Origin: Sphingomonas bacterium
GTDB lineage: Bacteria; Pseudomonadota; Alphaproteobacteria; Sphingomonadales; Sphingomonadaceae
Assembly (NCBI RefSeq): GCF_028289855.1
Contig: NZ_JAQGKZ010000084.1
Coordinates: forward strand, 1-35,566
DNA length: 35,566 nucleotides
Direction of reading: 5' to 3'
This document shows, one piece after another, positions 20,059 through 29,186 of this stretch. A program made the translations under genes and the position numbers. The notes beneath the pieces are model-generated. The model did not search any database. It saw nothing but the letters and a program-made list of their open reading frames with translations, and was not told the DNA's origin. Each line of letters begins with the position of its first letter. The stretch's first letter is position 1.

Positions 20059-22212
20059 GTCGCATCCGAGACCGACGCGCGCGCCTTCACGACGACCTAC
20101 ACGTACAACACGATGGGCCGGATGACGGCGAAGGTGTCGCCGCAGGTCAGCGTCACCGCGGCGAACGGCGCGGTCACGACCATCAACCCGACCGAGAATT
20201 ATCTCTACGACGTGTTCGGCGATGCGCGGATCGTGCGCAACGAGCTATACACGGGCAGCAACGCGACCACGAGCGACCAGGTCCAGACGTTCGACAAAAT
20301 GGGCCGGCTGCTGACCGTCCTGCACCGCGGCGGGCTCTTGACCGACACCTATACCTACGACGGGCTGGGCGAGCGGCTGAGCGACGCGCAGAACACGTCG
20401 CTCGGCACGCAGACCGCGACCAATGATTACGACGTGCAGGGCCGCGTCGTCCGTGCCCAGGCGTTCACCATCGCCGGCAGCGGTATGACCGGGGACGTCA
20501 CCGCGACCAAATACGACTGGTCGGGGGCGCTGCGGCGCCAGACGGTGACCTATGCCAACACGCGCACGACGGTGGATACCAGCGACACGTTCGGGCACGT
20601 CATGACGCATCAGGACATGGGCTATGTCACGACGACGTTCGGCTATGACCTGGGCGGGCGGCTGACCGAGCGCAGCACCGCCGGCACCGCGACCGAGACC
20701 CAACGCTACGGTTACTACAACACCGGGCTCGCCGCTTCGGTGTCGAGCGGGTTCGGCACCGGCGTCGGCTATTACGAGACCGCGCGCACCGACTATCGCT
20801 ACAACGCGAACGGCCAGAAGACGCGCGAGATCGCGACGGTCGGCGCGGACACGTACGAGAACGCGACCGCCGATTACGACGCGCTGGGCCGGATGATCAG
20901 CTGGTCGGAAAGCGGGCTGACCGCGACGGGCGCGGTGTCCAAGACGCCGTCCGCATCGGTCGCGTGGCAGTATGACGCGGTCGGCAATATCCGCACGCAA
21001 ACGCAAAGCTATTGGTATCTCAACGGCGACGGCTCGCAATGGACCGCGCAGGGGCTGCAGACCAAGACCTGGTGGTACGCCTACGATTCGATGAACCACG
21101 TGACCGTCGATCACGGCGCGCTGGTGTCGGGCATCATCAAGCGCGACCAGTCCGGGGTGGACTTGCTCTACGACCTGGCCGGGCGGCGGACGAGCGCGAC
21201 CACCAACAAGACGCTGACCGGCCAGGTGACGGTGTGGGTGCGCGATCCGGGCCATGGGCCATATGGGGACGACTTCCCGCTCGAGGGTGGCGAGGGCTGG
21301 CACCAGGAAACGCAGGACCGTTACTACGACGGGACCAACGTCGAGAGCTACGGCTATGACGCGGCGGGCAACCTCCACACCGCGTCGATCCTGGCGACCG
21401 GCTATACCGACAACGGCGACGGCACGATCACGGTGCTCAGCGGCACCACCCGCGCGATGGGCGGCGGCACCTACAGCTTCGACGGGCTGGGCCGCCAGAC
21501 GCATCAGGTCGACACGGTGGAGGGCGGCGCATCCGTGTACGACCACACGCAATATTACGACGCGAAGGGCCGTGTCTCGCTCGACTATGTGACGCAGTTG
21601 CAGGGGTCGGACATGGTCACCACGACCACGACCAACACTTATGGCGACGGCACCGGCACGAGCTATGCGCTGGGCGCGGTGACCTCCTCGGGGACGACCG
21701 GCTACCGCGTGAACGGCGGCGGGACGACGACGGCGCCGACCACCAGCACGGTGACGACCTATGGCTGGTACGACGGCGCGGTGCAGACACAGGTCGACTA
21801 TACCGTCGCGGGATCGGCCGCGCAGCACACCTATTACACCAACTCGGCGCTGGGCGTGTTCCAGTCGGCGAGCGTCGCCGACGGGCGGGCGCGGACGATC
21901 ACCGTGACCAACAACGCGCTGGGCCAGGCGATCCGGCGCGACGAGGCGGACGGCACTGCGTGGAACGGCACGACCTACACCGGCGGCGACCCGCACGAGG
22001 CGTGGTACCGGTTCGACGGCAAGCAGGTCGGCTATACCGGCAACGACGGGACGTACGATTCGAGCTATGCCGGCAGCCTGACCGACCGCACGCACACGAT
22101 CTGGGGCGGCTCGGGCGCGTTCCGCTACGGCGGCACGCTGGGGGCTGCGACCGCGGACTTCAACGACCGGCTGACCCCGATCAACACCTGGGCGCAAGGG
22201 TCGGGCGGGGGC

Positions 22213-22359
22213 AGCTACACGGTGCGCAGCGGCGACACGCTGGCGGGGATCGCGGCGCAGCTGTGGGGCGATGCCGGGCTGTGGTACAAGCTGGCCGAGG
22301 CCAACGGCATGACCGGCGACGGGTCGCTGGTCGCGGGGCAGACGCTCACCCCCACGCCC
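22213..22359 (+). other. LysM domain near the C-terminus of the RHS protein
   Basis: The residues YTVRSGDTLAGIAAQLWGDAG, followed by LWYKLAEANGM and LVAGQTLTPTP, form a complete LysM fold pattern (Y.V..GDTL..IA...., then N......L..GQ.L). LysM binds N-acetylglucosamine polymers such as peptidoglycan. A LysM domain at this position, after the YD shell and the WYRFDGKQVGY segment, is the layout I associate with sphingomonad RHS proteins. Confidence 0.85.
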
Positions 22360-22707
22360 TCTCGATACACGGTCGCGGAGGTGGATAGCCTGGGAAGCAA
22401 AATTGCGAAAACTCGGGTCGAAATTTCGGGCTTTTTCGATCTGCTCGACGAGAAGCGCGGTATCCTTAGATCCCAGCCTCGCGTTTCGAAAGGCGACTCA
22501 TTTTGCGTGGAGAGCAATGGAGTTCGGGAAATCCTTGTCAGTAACCCAGACCTAAAGAAAATAGCGAAAGGGATTTCCGGGAAGGTCGTCGTGTCCGGAG
22601 AGTATTGGGGCGCCGCAAGCTTCTTGAGTGACTATACCGACAAAAACACGCTATTTAATGAATGTAACGGGCCTTTATATTTGGAGACCATAAAAAAAGA
22701 ATTGTGA
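22360..22707 (+). other. Lower-GC C-terminal tail fused after LysM, OB-fold-like
   Basis: About 115 residues starting SRYTVAEVDSLGSKIAKTRV and ending PLYLETIKKEL. Base composition drops visibly after about 22360 and codons such as AAA, ATA and TTA become common. The pattern TRVEISGFFDLL...GKVVVSGEYWG is that of a small OB-fold-like beta barrel. Two Cys (DSFCVESNG and FNECNGPLYL) could pair. Known RHS toxins were not recognised. It could be the 3' end of a neighbouring secreted or immunity protein gene joined in frame by a deletion, or a novel effector tip. Confidence 0.6.
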
Positions 22708-22842
22708 TGTAAGATCACTGTGATATAATACTAAGTACGTTAATTTCGCCGTGCCGCATAATTGCCTCTCAGAACTTGGGTTGCGGTGTGGATTACGGTG
22801 ACAGTTTACTAAATGCACTAGACGCGCCGCGCTACACGAAAC

Positions 22843-23090
22843 CATTTTCCTACAAGCGAAACGTCATGATATGATGCAGGCCGCTCTTTGACAGCCTGAA
22901 TATCCCGCATCCCGCGCAAGCCGCCGCACAGCGCTCGCGAACCTGTGACGTACCGCGAACATTGGGAACATTCGCACGCGTCCGCGCCACCGATGTGCAC
23001 GCGCCTTTTGTTTCCGCATATGCGCGACCTTCGTGAAGTTTCACCGCGGTCACGACCGCCGCGCCGCTGGGCAACCTTTGCCACGTTCGC
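22843..23090 (+). repeat. Composite intergenic repeat, copy A
   Basis: In order it holds CATTTTCCTACA (22843), 25 bases later GCCGCTCTTTGACAG followed by NN and TGAATAT (ends 22903), then a 23-base block at 22952-22974 (CGAACATT and GGAACATTCG halves), and two degenerate sub-repeats of the form GACCTT-G-GAAGTT at about 23022 and 23071. Every block recurs in the same order, inverted, at 32247-32487. The first 60 bases align without a gap. It fills most of the 450-base gene-free stretch 22708-23158. Its function is unknown. Confidence 0.8.
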
Positions 23091-23158
23091 CGGCCCAGCG
23101 CAGGCCGCCGACGCCTCACCCGGTGACAGCGGCCCCATCCCTCCCTAACAGCGGAACC

Positions 23159-24859
23159 GTGACGGGGGAGCATCCACGATCGGAATCGGGGCGGGCGGCG
23201 CTGGCGGCGGCGCGCGCGTTGATGACCGCGCAGCCCGGCCAGACCGCGCTGGCGTTCGGACTGGCGTTGCTCGGCGCGGTGGTCGAGGGCGCGGGGCTGT
23301 TGCTGCTCGTGCCGATCCTGGGCGCGTTGACCGGGGCGAGCGAGCTGTCCTGGGTGCGCGCCGCGGCGGCGCGATGGGGGTTCGCCACGCCCGCGTCGCT
23401 GACGGGCGTGCTGGTCGCCGGGTTCGTCGCGATGATGATCGTGCGCGCGGTGATGCTCTACGCGCGCGACATGACGCTGCAATCGCTGCAGTTCCGCTTC
23501 GTCGATGCGCAAAGGTTGCGGGTGATGCGCGCGCTGGCGGTGGCGCCGTGGGCGAAGGTCGCGGCGCTCGACCATTCGCGCATCACGACGCTCTTGGGGC
23601 TCGACATGACCCGGGTCGGTGCCACCGCGCAGTTGATGGTGCAGATTTGCGTCGGGCTGATCTCGCTGGGCGTGCAACTGGCGGTGGTGGCGGTCTTGTC
23701 GCCGGTGCTGGCGGTCATCGCGGTGGTGGCGATCGTCGGCGGCGGTGGCGCGCTCCTGCTGCTCCAGCGTCACGCCTTCGCCAGCGGCACGAAGGTCATG
23801 CGCGCCGGGCAGTCGATGATGAGCAACGCCGCCGGGTTTCTGGGCGGGCTGAAGATCGCCGCGGCGCAGCGGATGCGCGACCGCTTCGTCGCCGAATTCG
23901 CCGCGGCCCAGGCGCGGTCGCGGGCGAGCGGGCTGGCGTTCCAGCGCAGTCAGGCGCGCGCGCGGCTGGCGTTCTCGGTCGGCTCGGCGTGCGTGCTCGC
24001 GGGCGTGGTGGTCGGCGGGGTCGGGCTGCTCGGGATCGCGCCGGCGCGGCTGATCATCGTCGTCCTGGTGTTCGCGCGGATGATCGGGCCGGTGCAGCAA
24101 TTGCAGCAATCGGTCGTCGCGATCGTCTATGGCTTGCCGACCTTCGCCTCGGTGGTCGAGGCCGAGCGGCATTTCGCCGCGGCGCCCGAACCGGTCGGTG
24201 CCGCGGCGGTAGCTGGCGGCGCGATCGAACTCCACGGTGTGGCCTATCTCCACCCCGACGGCGGCGGGCTGAAGGCGGCGACGCTGACCATTGCCGAGGG
24301 ATCGATCACCGGCATCACCGGTCCAAGCGGTGGCGGCAAGACCACGCTGATCGACGTGATCACCGGACTGCTGACGCCCCAGTCCGGATCGGTGTCAGTC
24401 GGCGGGCAGAAACTGACCGGCGGCTGGGGCGCGGCGGTCGCCTATGTGCCGCAGGACGGGTTCATGTTTCACGACACCGTGCGGCGCAACCTCGATTGGG
24501 GCGACGACACGATCGGCGAGGCGGCGATGCTCGATGCGATCGCGCGCGCCGGTGCCGCCGACATCGTCGCGCGGATGCCCAACGGGCTGGACAGCATCGT
24601 CGGCGAGCGCGGCGCGTTGCTGTCTGGGGGCGAGCGCCAGCGGCTGGCGATCGCCCGCGCGTTGCTGCGGCGCCCGCGGCTGCTGATCCTCGACGAGGCG
24701 ACCAACGCGATCGACGAAGCCGGCGAGGCTGGTTTGCTCGACCGGCTGGCCGCACTCGATCCGCGCCCGACGATCCTGATCGTCGCGCACCGCGATTCTA
24801 GCCTCAGCCGCTGCGACCGCCTGATCCGTGTCGAAGAAGGCGTCGCCTCGCTAGTTTAG
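23159..24859 (+). CDS. ABC transporter, fused permease and ATPase (exporter type)
   Basis: A half-transporter of 566 residues from the GTG at 23159 (VTGEHPRSESGRAALAAARALM). The open frame upstream lies inside the intergenic repeat, so I reject longer starts. The N-terminal membrane domain has about six helices (residues 30-320, for example LALLGAVVEGAGLLLLVPIL). The ATPase domain (about 355-566) has Walker A GPSGGGKTTL, a Q-loop in YVPQDGFMFHDTV, the signature LSGGERQRLAIAR, Walker B LLILDEAT and the switch His in IVAHRD. Such exporters dimerise and move lipids, peptides or drugs out of the cytoplasm. The substrate is unknown, and no HlyD or TolC partner lies next to it. Its 3' end overlaps the metallopeptidase gene tail to tail by 9 bases. 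Confidence 0.9.
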   Translation: MTGEHPRSESGRAALAAARALMTAQPGQTALAFGLALLGAVVEGAGLLLLVPILGALTGASELSWVRAAAARWGFATPASLTGVLVAGFVAMMIVRAVMLYARDMTLQSLQFRFVDAQRLRVMRALAVAPWAKVAALDHSRITTLLGLDMTRVGATAQLMVQICVGLISLGVQLAVVAVLSPVLAVIAVVAIVGGGGALLLLQRHAFASGTKVMRAGQSMMSNAAGFLGGLKIAAAQRMRDRFVAEFAAAQARSRASGLAFQRSQARARLAFSVGSACVLAGVVVGGVGLLGIAPARLIIVVLVFARMIGPVQQLQQSVVAIVYGLPTFASVVEAERHFAAAPEPVGAAAVAGGAIELHGVAYLHPDGGGLKAATLTIAEGSITGITGPSGGGKTTLIDVITGLLTPQSGSVSVGGQKLTGGWGAAVAYVPQDGFMFHDTVRRNLDWGDDTIGEAAMLDAIARAGAADIVARMPNGLDSIVGERGALLSGGERQRLAIARALLRRPRLLILDEATNAIDEAGEAGLLDRLAALDPRPTILIVAHRDSSLSRCDRLIRVEEGVASLV

Positions 24860-25780
24860 CGCGCCCGCAAAGGTGTCACACTGGCGATAATCGCCGCTAT
24901 CGATACCGCGCTTGAGCCACGTCATGCGCTGTTCCGAGGTGCCGTGGGTGAAGCTGTCGGGGACGACCCGGCCCTGCATTTCGCGTTGCAGCGTGTCGTC
25001 GCCGATCGCCTTGGCCGCGGTCATTCCTTCGGCCAGATCGTCGGGGTCCATCCGGGCGCGGTTCTGCGCCGCCCAGACGCCGGCGAAGCAATCCGCCTGA
25101 AGTTCGAGCATCACCGACAGCCGGTTGCCGTCGGTCGCGCTCGCTCTGCGCTGAAGCGACGAGACTCGGTCCGAGGTGCCGAGCAAATTCTGGATATGAT
25201 GGCCGAATTCGTGCGCGATCACGTAATCCTGCGCGAAGTCACCCGACGCGCCGAATTTCTGCACCAATTCCTGGAAAAAACTGGTGTCGAGGTAGACGCC
25301 CTGGTCCTGCGGGCAGTAAAACGGTCCCATCGCCGATTGCGCCGCGCCGCAGCCCGACTGGCCGTTGCCGTCGTAGAAGACCAGCTTGGGCTGGTCGAAC
25401 TGCTTGCCCTGCTTGGCGAAGATCGCCGCCCAGGTCTTGTCGGCCGAACTGAACGCGTTGCACGCGACCTTACTCCCGGCGTCTAGCGTGCAGCTCGAGG
25501 CGGTATCGCTGCCCGCGCGACGGGTTTCGGTCGGCGCCGACGATCCGGCGACCTGGCTGCCCCCGCCGCCGAGCATTTGCAGTCCGCCGCCGAAGAACAG
25601 GAAAATGCCAAGCACGACCGCGACGCCGAATACGCCAAACCGGCTGAAGATCATCGGCAGGAACGCGAACAGCAATCCGCCCCCGCCGCTACCGCCGCCA
25701 AAGCCGCCGAATCCGCTGCCACCGCCCGATCCACGCTGGTCCTCGACATTGATGTTGGGATCGAAATCGTCGAGCCGCAT
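24851..25780 (-). CDS. Neutral zinc metallopeptidase, YpfJ/KPN_02809 family
   Basis: A protein of 309 residues. The N-terminus MRLDDFDPNINVEDQRG is typical of the family, followed by a glycine-rich linker (SGGGSGFGGFGGGSGGG) and one membrane helix (about residues 38-68, FGVAVVLGIFLFFGGGL). The external catalytic domain contains FYCPQDQGVYLDTSFFQEL and the zincin motif HEFGHHIQN at about residue 190, whose two His bind zinc and whose Glu is catalytic. Further on comes ELQADCFAGVWA, where the Glu is the probable third ligand. The C-terminal QRMTWLKRGIDSGDYRQCDTF completes the family pattern. Its natural substrate is not known. Confidence 0.92.
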   Translation of the reverse strand: MRLDDFDPNINVEDQRGSGGGSGFGGFGGGSGGGGLLFAFLPMIFSRFGVFGVAVVLGIFLFFGGGLQMLGGGGSQVAGSSAPTETRRAGSDTASSCTLDAGSKVACNAFSSADKTWAAIFAKQGKQFDQPKLVFYDGNGQSGCGAAQSAMGPFYCPQDQGVYLDTSFFQELVQKFGASGDFAQDYVIAHEFGHHIQNLLGTSDRVSSLQRRASATDGNRLSVMLELQADCFAGVWAAQNRARMDPDDLAEGMTAAKAIGDDTLQREMQGRVVPDSFTHGTSEQRMTWLKRGIDSGDYRQCDTFAGALN

Positions 25781-25892
25781 CGCGCGCTCCCCCGTTCGTT
25801 ATCGTTGCGTATCAAATGCGCGTGTCGCGCGGTGGTTGCAATCGCCCGTTCGATCGGGTCTTGCGCTGGATGGGTCGATGAGGAGTGGGACG

Positions 25893-26678
25893 ATGTTTCT
25901 GAAGGGCAAGAGTGCGATCGTTACCGGGTCCACCTCAGGGATCGGGTTAGCCTATGCCAAAGCGCTGGCGGGCGAGGGTGCTGCCGTGATGATCAATGGC
26001 TTTGGCGATGCGGAGGCGATCGAGGCCGAGCGGGCCGAGCTTGCCGCGATCAGCGGCGCCAAGGCTGTCTACGACTCCGCCGACATGACCAAGCCCGACC
26101 AGATCGCTGCGTTGGTCGCGCGCTGCCACGATGAACTCGGTGGCCCTGACATCCTGATCAACAATGCCGGCATCCAGCACGTCGCGCCGATCGACGACCT
26201 CCCGATCGATAAATGGGATGCGATCATTGCGATCAACTTGTCGAGCGCGTTCCACACGATGCGCGCGGCGATCCCCTTCATGCGGACGAAGAAGTGGGGG
26301 CGGATCATTTCGACCGCGTCGGCGCACAGCCTGGTCGCGAGCCCCAACAAATCGGCGTACGTCGCCGCCAAGCACGGTCTCGCCGGGCTGACCAAGGCGG
26401 TCGCGCTGGAAGTCGCCACGCACGGCATCACCGCCAATTGCATCTCGCCCGGCTATGTCTGGACGCCGCTGGTCGAAAACCAGATCCCCGGCACGATGGA
26501 AACGCGCGGCCTGACTCGCGATCAGGTGATCAACGACGTGATGCTGTCCGCGCAGGCGACCAAGGAGTTCGTGACGCCGGAACAACTCGCCGCGCTGGCG
26601 TTGTTCCTGTGCCGCGACGAGGCAAAATCGATCACCGGCGCCAATATGTCGGTTGATGGCGGCTGGACCGCGGCCTGA
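25893..26678 (+). CDS. bdhA: 3-hydroxybutyrate dehydrogenase (SDR family)
   Basis: A cytoplasmic enzyme of 261 residues from the ATG at 25893, behind GAGGAGTGGG. A longer upstream frame exists only because it runs antisense through the peptidase gene. SDR motifs are clear: the NAD-binding VTGSTSGIGLAYAKAL at residue 10, NNAG in ILINNAGIQHVAP, the catalytic Ser in STASAHSLVAS, and YVAAK. The combination GIQHVAP, SAHSLVASPNKSAYVAAKHG, GYVWTPLVENQI and FLCRDEAKSITGANMSVDGGWTAA matches bacterial D-3-hydroxybutyrate dehydrogenases, which convert 3-hydroxybutyrate to acetoacetate during polyhydroxybutyrate or ketone body use. It supplies acetyl-CoA, which fits with isocitrate lyase 4 kb downstream. 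Confidence 0.9.
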   Translation: MFLKGKSAIVTGSTSGIGLAYAKALAGEGAAVMINGFGDAEAIEAERAELAAISGAKAVYDSADMTKPDQIAALVARCHDELGGPDILINNAGIQHVAPIDDLPIDKWDAIIAINLSSAFHTMRAAIPFMRTKKWGRIISTASAHSLVASPNKSAYVAAKHGLAGLTKAVALEVATHGITANCISPGYVWTPLVENQIPGTMETRGLTRDQVINDVMLSAQATKEFVTPEQLAALALFLCRDEAKSITGANMSVDGGWTAA

Positions 26679-26728
26679 CCGCGCAAGCCGTGCGCAACTA
26701 ATGCGCGGCCCGGCGGGTTGTCGGAGGC

Positions 26729-27343
26729 ATGAGGGCTATCCTTTATCTGCTGCTCGCATCTACCCTGGCGGTCGGCCCGGCCGGCGCGATGGCTCGCGAC
26801 GGCGTTCCCACCAATTGGCACAATGTTGCAAGCGACGCTGATCGTGACCGGTTGCGCAACATACGTCAAGCGTGGACCGATGCGCTCGCCAAGGCGCGCG
26901 GCGCGGGCAACACCAAGGCGATTGCAGCGCAGGGCGTGCTGTTCGATCCTGACGTAGCGTTGGACAACGCCAAGCCGCCAGCCGGCGATTACCATTGCCG
27001 TGTCTTCAAGCTCGGCGCCAAGGGCGCGGGCAATTCGGATTTCGTCGCCTATCCCACGTTCCGGTGCCGTGTCGCCATCGACGGCGCGCTGCCGCGGCTA
27101 AGCAAGCTCGCCGGCTCGCAGCGCCCGACCGGGCAATTGTTCGACGACGGGCGCTATCGCCAGATCTTCCTCGGCACGCTCGAACTCGGCGACGAGCGCA
27201 GCGCTCTGGAATACGGCCGCGATGCGGGGCGCGACATGGCGGGGACGGTCGAACGGATCGGCCCCAGGCGCTGGCGGCTGACTTTGCCCTATCCGCATTT
27301 CGAATCGGTGCTGGACGTTATCGAACTGGTGCCCGCGCGCTAA
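26729..27343 (+). CDS. DUF4893 domain secreted protein
   Basis: A protein of 204 residues with an N-terminal signal peptide (MRAILYLLLASTLAVGPAGAMA). The conserved features are NWHNVASDADRDRLRNIRQAW, GVLFDPDVAL, GDYHCRVFKLGAKG, FRCRVAIDG, GSQRPTGQLFDD, FLGTLELGDE and the ending RRWRLTLPYPHFESVLDVIEL, which match the DUF4893 family from sphingomonads. Two Cys residues (YHCRV and FRCRV) may form a disulfide. It is presumably periplasmic. The function of the family is unknown. It lies 50 bases after the hydroxybutyrate dehydrogenase gene and could be co-transcribed. Confidence 0.85.
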   Translation: MRAILYLLLASTLAVGPAGAMARDGVPTNWHNVASDADRDRLRNIRQAWTDALAKARGAGNTKAIAAQGVLFDPDVALDNAKPPAGDYHCRVFKLGAKGAGNSDFVAYPTFRCRVAIDGALPRLSKLAGSQRPTGQLFDDGRYRQIFLGTLELGDERSALEYGRDAGRDMAGTVERIGPRRWRLTLPYPHFESVLDVIELVPAR

Positions 27344-27394
27344 GTCCGAAGGCCGAACTCGCCGCGCGGCCCGGCGAAAGCATGGACGTGAAAA

Positions 27395-27423
27395 TGCCCG
27401 CCGGAACGAAGTCCGACGGGCAT
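27395..27423 (-). terminator. Rho-independent terminator of the 51-residue gene
   Basis: The inverted repeat ATGCCCG...CGGGCAT has an inner CCGGA/TCCG stem and a loop carrying CTTCG on the minus strand. On the minus strand it is followed by TTTTC. The position, 57 bases beyond the stop of the small minus-strand gene, fits. The hairpin could also serve the convergent DUF4893 gene. Confidence 0.7.
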
Positions 27424-27479
27424 CCTTTCCTCCCCAGGAAATCTGCCGCGCGCCGGGGGGTCGGGGGGCGGCGCCAATC

Positions 27480-27635
27480 TCAGCCGACGCGGCCGAGGCG
27501 GTGATAGAGGTTGGAGAATTTGACCGACTTGGGATCGTCGGCGATCTGACGGACATACGCGCCGACCGCTTCCTTCATCAGCGAGAAGTCCTCGGTTGAG
27601 AAGACGGCGCGGCTGCGCTGCGGCTCGTTCGACAT
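27480..27635 (-). CDS. Small conserved-looking protein of 51 residues
   Basis: A short gene starting at an ATG preceded by AAAGGATG, which is a good ribosome binding site, and followed by a strong hairpin terminator. The product begins MSNEPQRSRAVFSTEDFSLM and ends FSNLYHRLGRVG. It is charged and soluble with no membrane segment. I do not recognise a named family, although small proteins of this look are common in sphingomonads. The ribosome binding site, terminator and non-random amino acid composition support it as a real gene. Confidence 0.65.
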   Translation of the reverse strand: MSNEPQRSRAVFSTEDFSLMKEAVGAYVRQIADDPKSVKFSNLYHRLGRVG

Positions 27636-27794
27636 GTCGCATCCTTTACAATCGCGGCCGGCAAGTCACCGGCCTGGCCATTCTATAAGCCGCAATCGCG
27701 CAAACATGCGCGATTCACGCATGCTATGACGGGTTTGGTTGTGCGAGAGCACGCCATTCGTTAAGTAGCGTTGTAAATTATTGACGAGGAATAG

Positions 27795-29186
27795 ATGGCC
27801 GAACGCAAGGTATTGGCGGGGCATGCGGTGCGGCGGCTACGGCGGCGCGAGGGGCTGACGCAGGCGGCGATGGCCGAGATGCTGTCGATCAGCCCATCCT
27901 ATCTCAATCTGGTCGAAAAGAATCAGCGCCCGCTGTCCGCGATGCTGTTGGTCAGGCTCGCCGAGACGTTCGATTTCGATCCCCGCGCGTTGGCGGCGGG
28001 GGAGCCGGGCGGTGGTGCCGCGGCGATCCGGCGGCGGCTCGCCGACCCGATGTTCGCTGATCTGGAAATCGACCGCAACGAGGTCGAGGAATGGCTCGCC
28101 GGCGCGCCGGGCGGCGCCGAGGCGTTCGCGCGGGCGTTCGACCGCATGAGCGTCGCTGCCGATCCCGATGGCGCGCTTGCGGCCGCCGATCCGATCGCCG
28201 AAGTGCGGCGCGAGATCGAGCGCTGGCGCGGGCATTTCGCCGATCTCGACTCGGCGGCCGAGACGCTGGCCGACGAACTCCGGCTCGGCGCGGGCGATCT
28301 GTACGGCGCGATCGCCGAGCGATTGCGCGTCAAGCACCAGCTCGCGATCCGTATCCTGCCGGTCGATGTCATGCCCGATCTGCTCCGCCGCACCGATCTC
28401 CACGCGCGGCAATTGCAATTGTCCGAAACGCTCGATCCCGCCAGCCGAACCTTCGCCGCCACCTACCAGCTCGCCCAAATCGAAGCGCGCGAGGCGATCG
28501 ATGCGCTGGTCAAGGGCGCCGGGTTCGCCGATCGCGCCGCCGAACGGCTCTATCGCCGCTATTTGACCAGCTATTTTGCGGCTGCCGTGATGATGCCCTA
28601 TGCGCGTTTCCTGCGCGCCTGCGAAGCGACCGGTTATGACGTCGAGCTGTTGCAGCGGCGGTTCGGTGCCGGGTTCGAGCAAGTCGCGCACCGGCTGACC
28701 ACGTTGCAGCGGGTGGGCGCGCGGGGTTTGCCGTTCTTCATGGTCCGCATCGATCGCGCCGGACAGGCGTCGAAACGGTTTTCGGGGGCGAGCGGTTCGG
28801 CGCTGACCGAGAGCGACGCACGGTGTCCGTTGTGGCGAGTCCATCATGCCTTCGACAATCCCGATGACTTGGCCGTGCAACTGGTCGAGCTGGAGGACGG
28901 CGCGCGCTGGCTGACCTTGTCGCGCACCGTCTCGCCGCAGGGCCGGCAATATGGCGCGGTGCGCGCGAAGTTCGCCATCGGGCTGGGTGTGTCCGCGGAT
29001 CTCGCCAACAGCCTCGCGGCGGCGCGCGGCATCGACTTGAAGGGCGAAGCGACCCCGATCGGTCTCGGCTGCCGCGCGTGCAGCCGCAGCGCCTGCCCGC
29101 AACGCAGCGCCCCGCCGGCTGGCCGCGCACTGCTGATCAACGAGCGCGAGCGCGGGGTCAGCGCGTTTACCTTTGGGGGAGATTGA
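27795..29186 (+). CDS. ScfR/RamB-type XRE-family transcriptional regulator
   Basis: A protein of 463 residues. A helix-turn-helix domain at residues 8-62 (LRRREGLTQAAMAEMLSISPSYLNLVEKNQRPLS) is followed by a middle domain related to ImmA/IrrE but lacking the HExxH zinc motif. The C-terminal domain is DUF2083-like (residues about 290-440: GLPFFMVRIDRAGQASKRF, CPLWRVHHAF) and ends with the Cys cluster GCRACSRSACPQR. This is the layout of the short-chain fatty acyl-CoA regulator family, which includes RamB of Corynebacterium (glyoxylate cycle) and PccR of Rhodobacter (propionyl-CoA). The start at 27795 follows GAGGAA. Isocitrate lyase lies 1.3 kb downstream and is the natural candidate target. 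The octamer TGTAAATT upstream of this gene (27772-27779) recurs upstream of isocitrate lyase. Confidence 0.9.
   Translation: MAERKVLAGHAVRRLRRREGLTQAAMAEMLSISPSYLNLVEKNQRPLSAMLLVRLAETFDFDPRALAAGEPGGGAAAIRRRLADPMFADLEIDRNEVEEWLAGAPGGAEAFARAFDRMSVAADPDGALAAADPIAEVRREIERWRGHFADLDSAAETLADELRLGAGDLYGAIAERLRVKHQLAIRILPVDVMPDLLRRTDLHARQLQLSETLDPASRTFAATYQLAQIEAREAIDALVKGAGFADRAAERLYRRYLTSYFAAAVMMPYARFLRACEATGYDVELLQRRFGAGFEQVAHRLTTLQRVGARGLPFFMVRIDRAGQASKRFSGASGSALTESDARCPLWRVHHAFDNPDDLAVQLVELEDGARWLTLSRTVSPQGRQYGAVRAKFAIGLGVSADLANSLAAARGIDLKGEATPIGLGCRACSRSACPQRSAPPAGRALLINERERGVSAFTFGGD

Larger units (their letters stand above)
10866..22707 (+). pseudogene. Giant RHS/YD-repeat protein (polymorphic toxin type), broken by a frameshift and an internal stop
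   Basis: One gene of 11.84 kb, about 3,950 codons if repaired. The start is the ATG at 10866 (MTAIFTGLGAGAERGSG) behind GGCGGGGA. The whole length consists of YD repeats (patterns such as YTYDGTSKRV, YEYDKNGRVHVTTD, YGYDAFGNV), which in RHS/WapA proteins form a beta-cocoon shell enclosing a C-terminal toxin. No Sec signal peptide is visible. There are two lesions: a frame change at 16518/16519 and a TAA at 20056, after each of which YD repeats continue. Two inserted modules (12951-13440, 13898-14382) are homologous to each other. Near the end comes WYRFDGKQVGYTGNDGTYD, then a LysM domain and an unusual tail. The three intact pieces are 10866-16577, about 16519-20058 and about 20059-22707. Either the gene is decayed or both lesions are sequencing errors; the foreign tail argues for real decay. 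Confidence 0.88.

Noticed and set aside
10866..22707. CRISPR array or tandem DNA repeat
   Set aside because: The periodicity comes from degenerate YD-repeat codons with no constant DNA repeat and spacer structure.
22952..22974. LexA box candidate (GAAC...GAAC) in the 23-base repeat block
   Set aside because: The alphaproteobacterial LexA site is GAAC-N7-GAAC. Here the two GAAC are 5 bases apart, and no SOS gene follows.
23033..23158. Longer ABC transporter N-terminus
   Set aside because: The extension lies in the intergenic repeat and has no membrane or family features.
25386..25892. N-terminal extension of the hydroxybutyrate dehydrogenase
   Set aside because: It runs antisense through the metallopeptidase gene. 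The family start and the ribosome binding site are at 25893.
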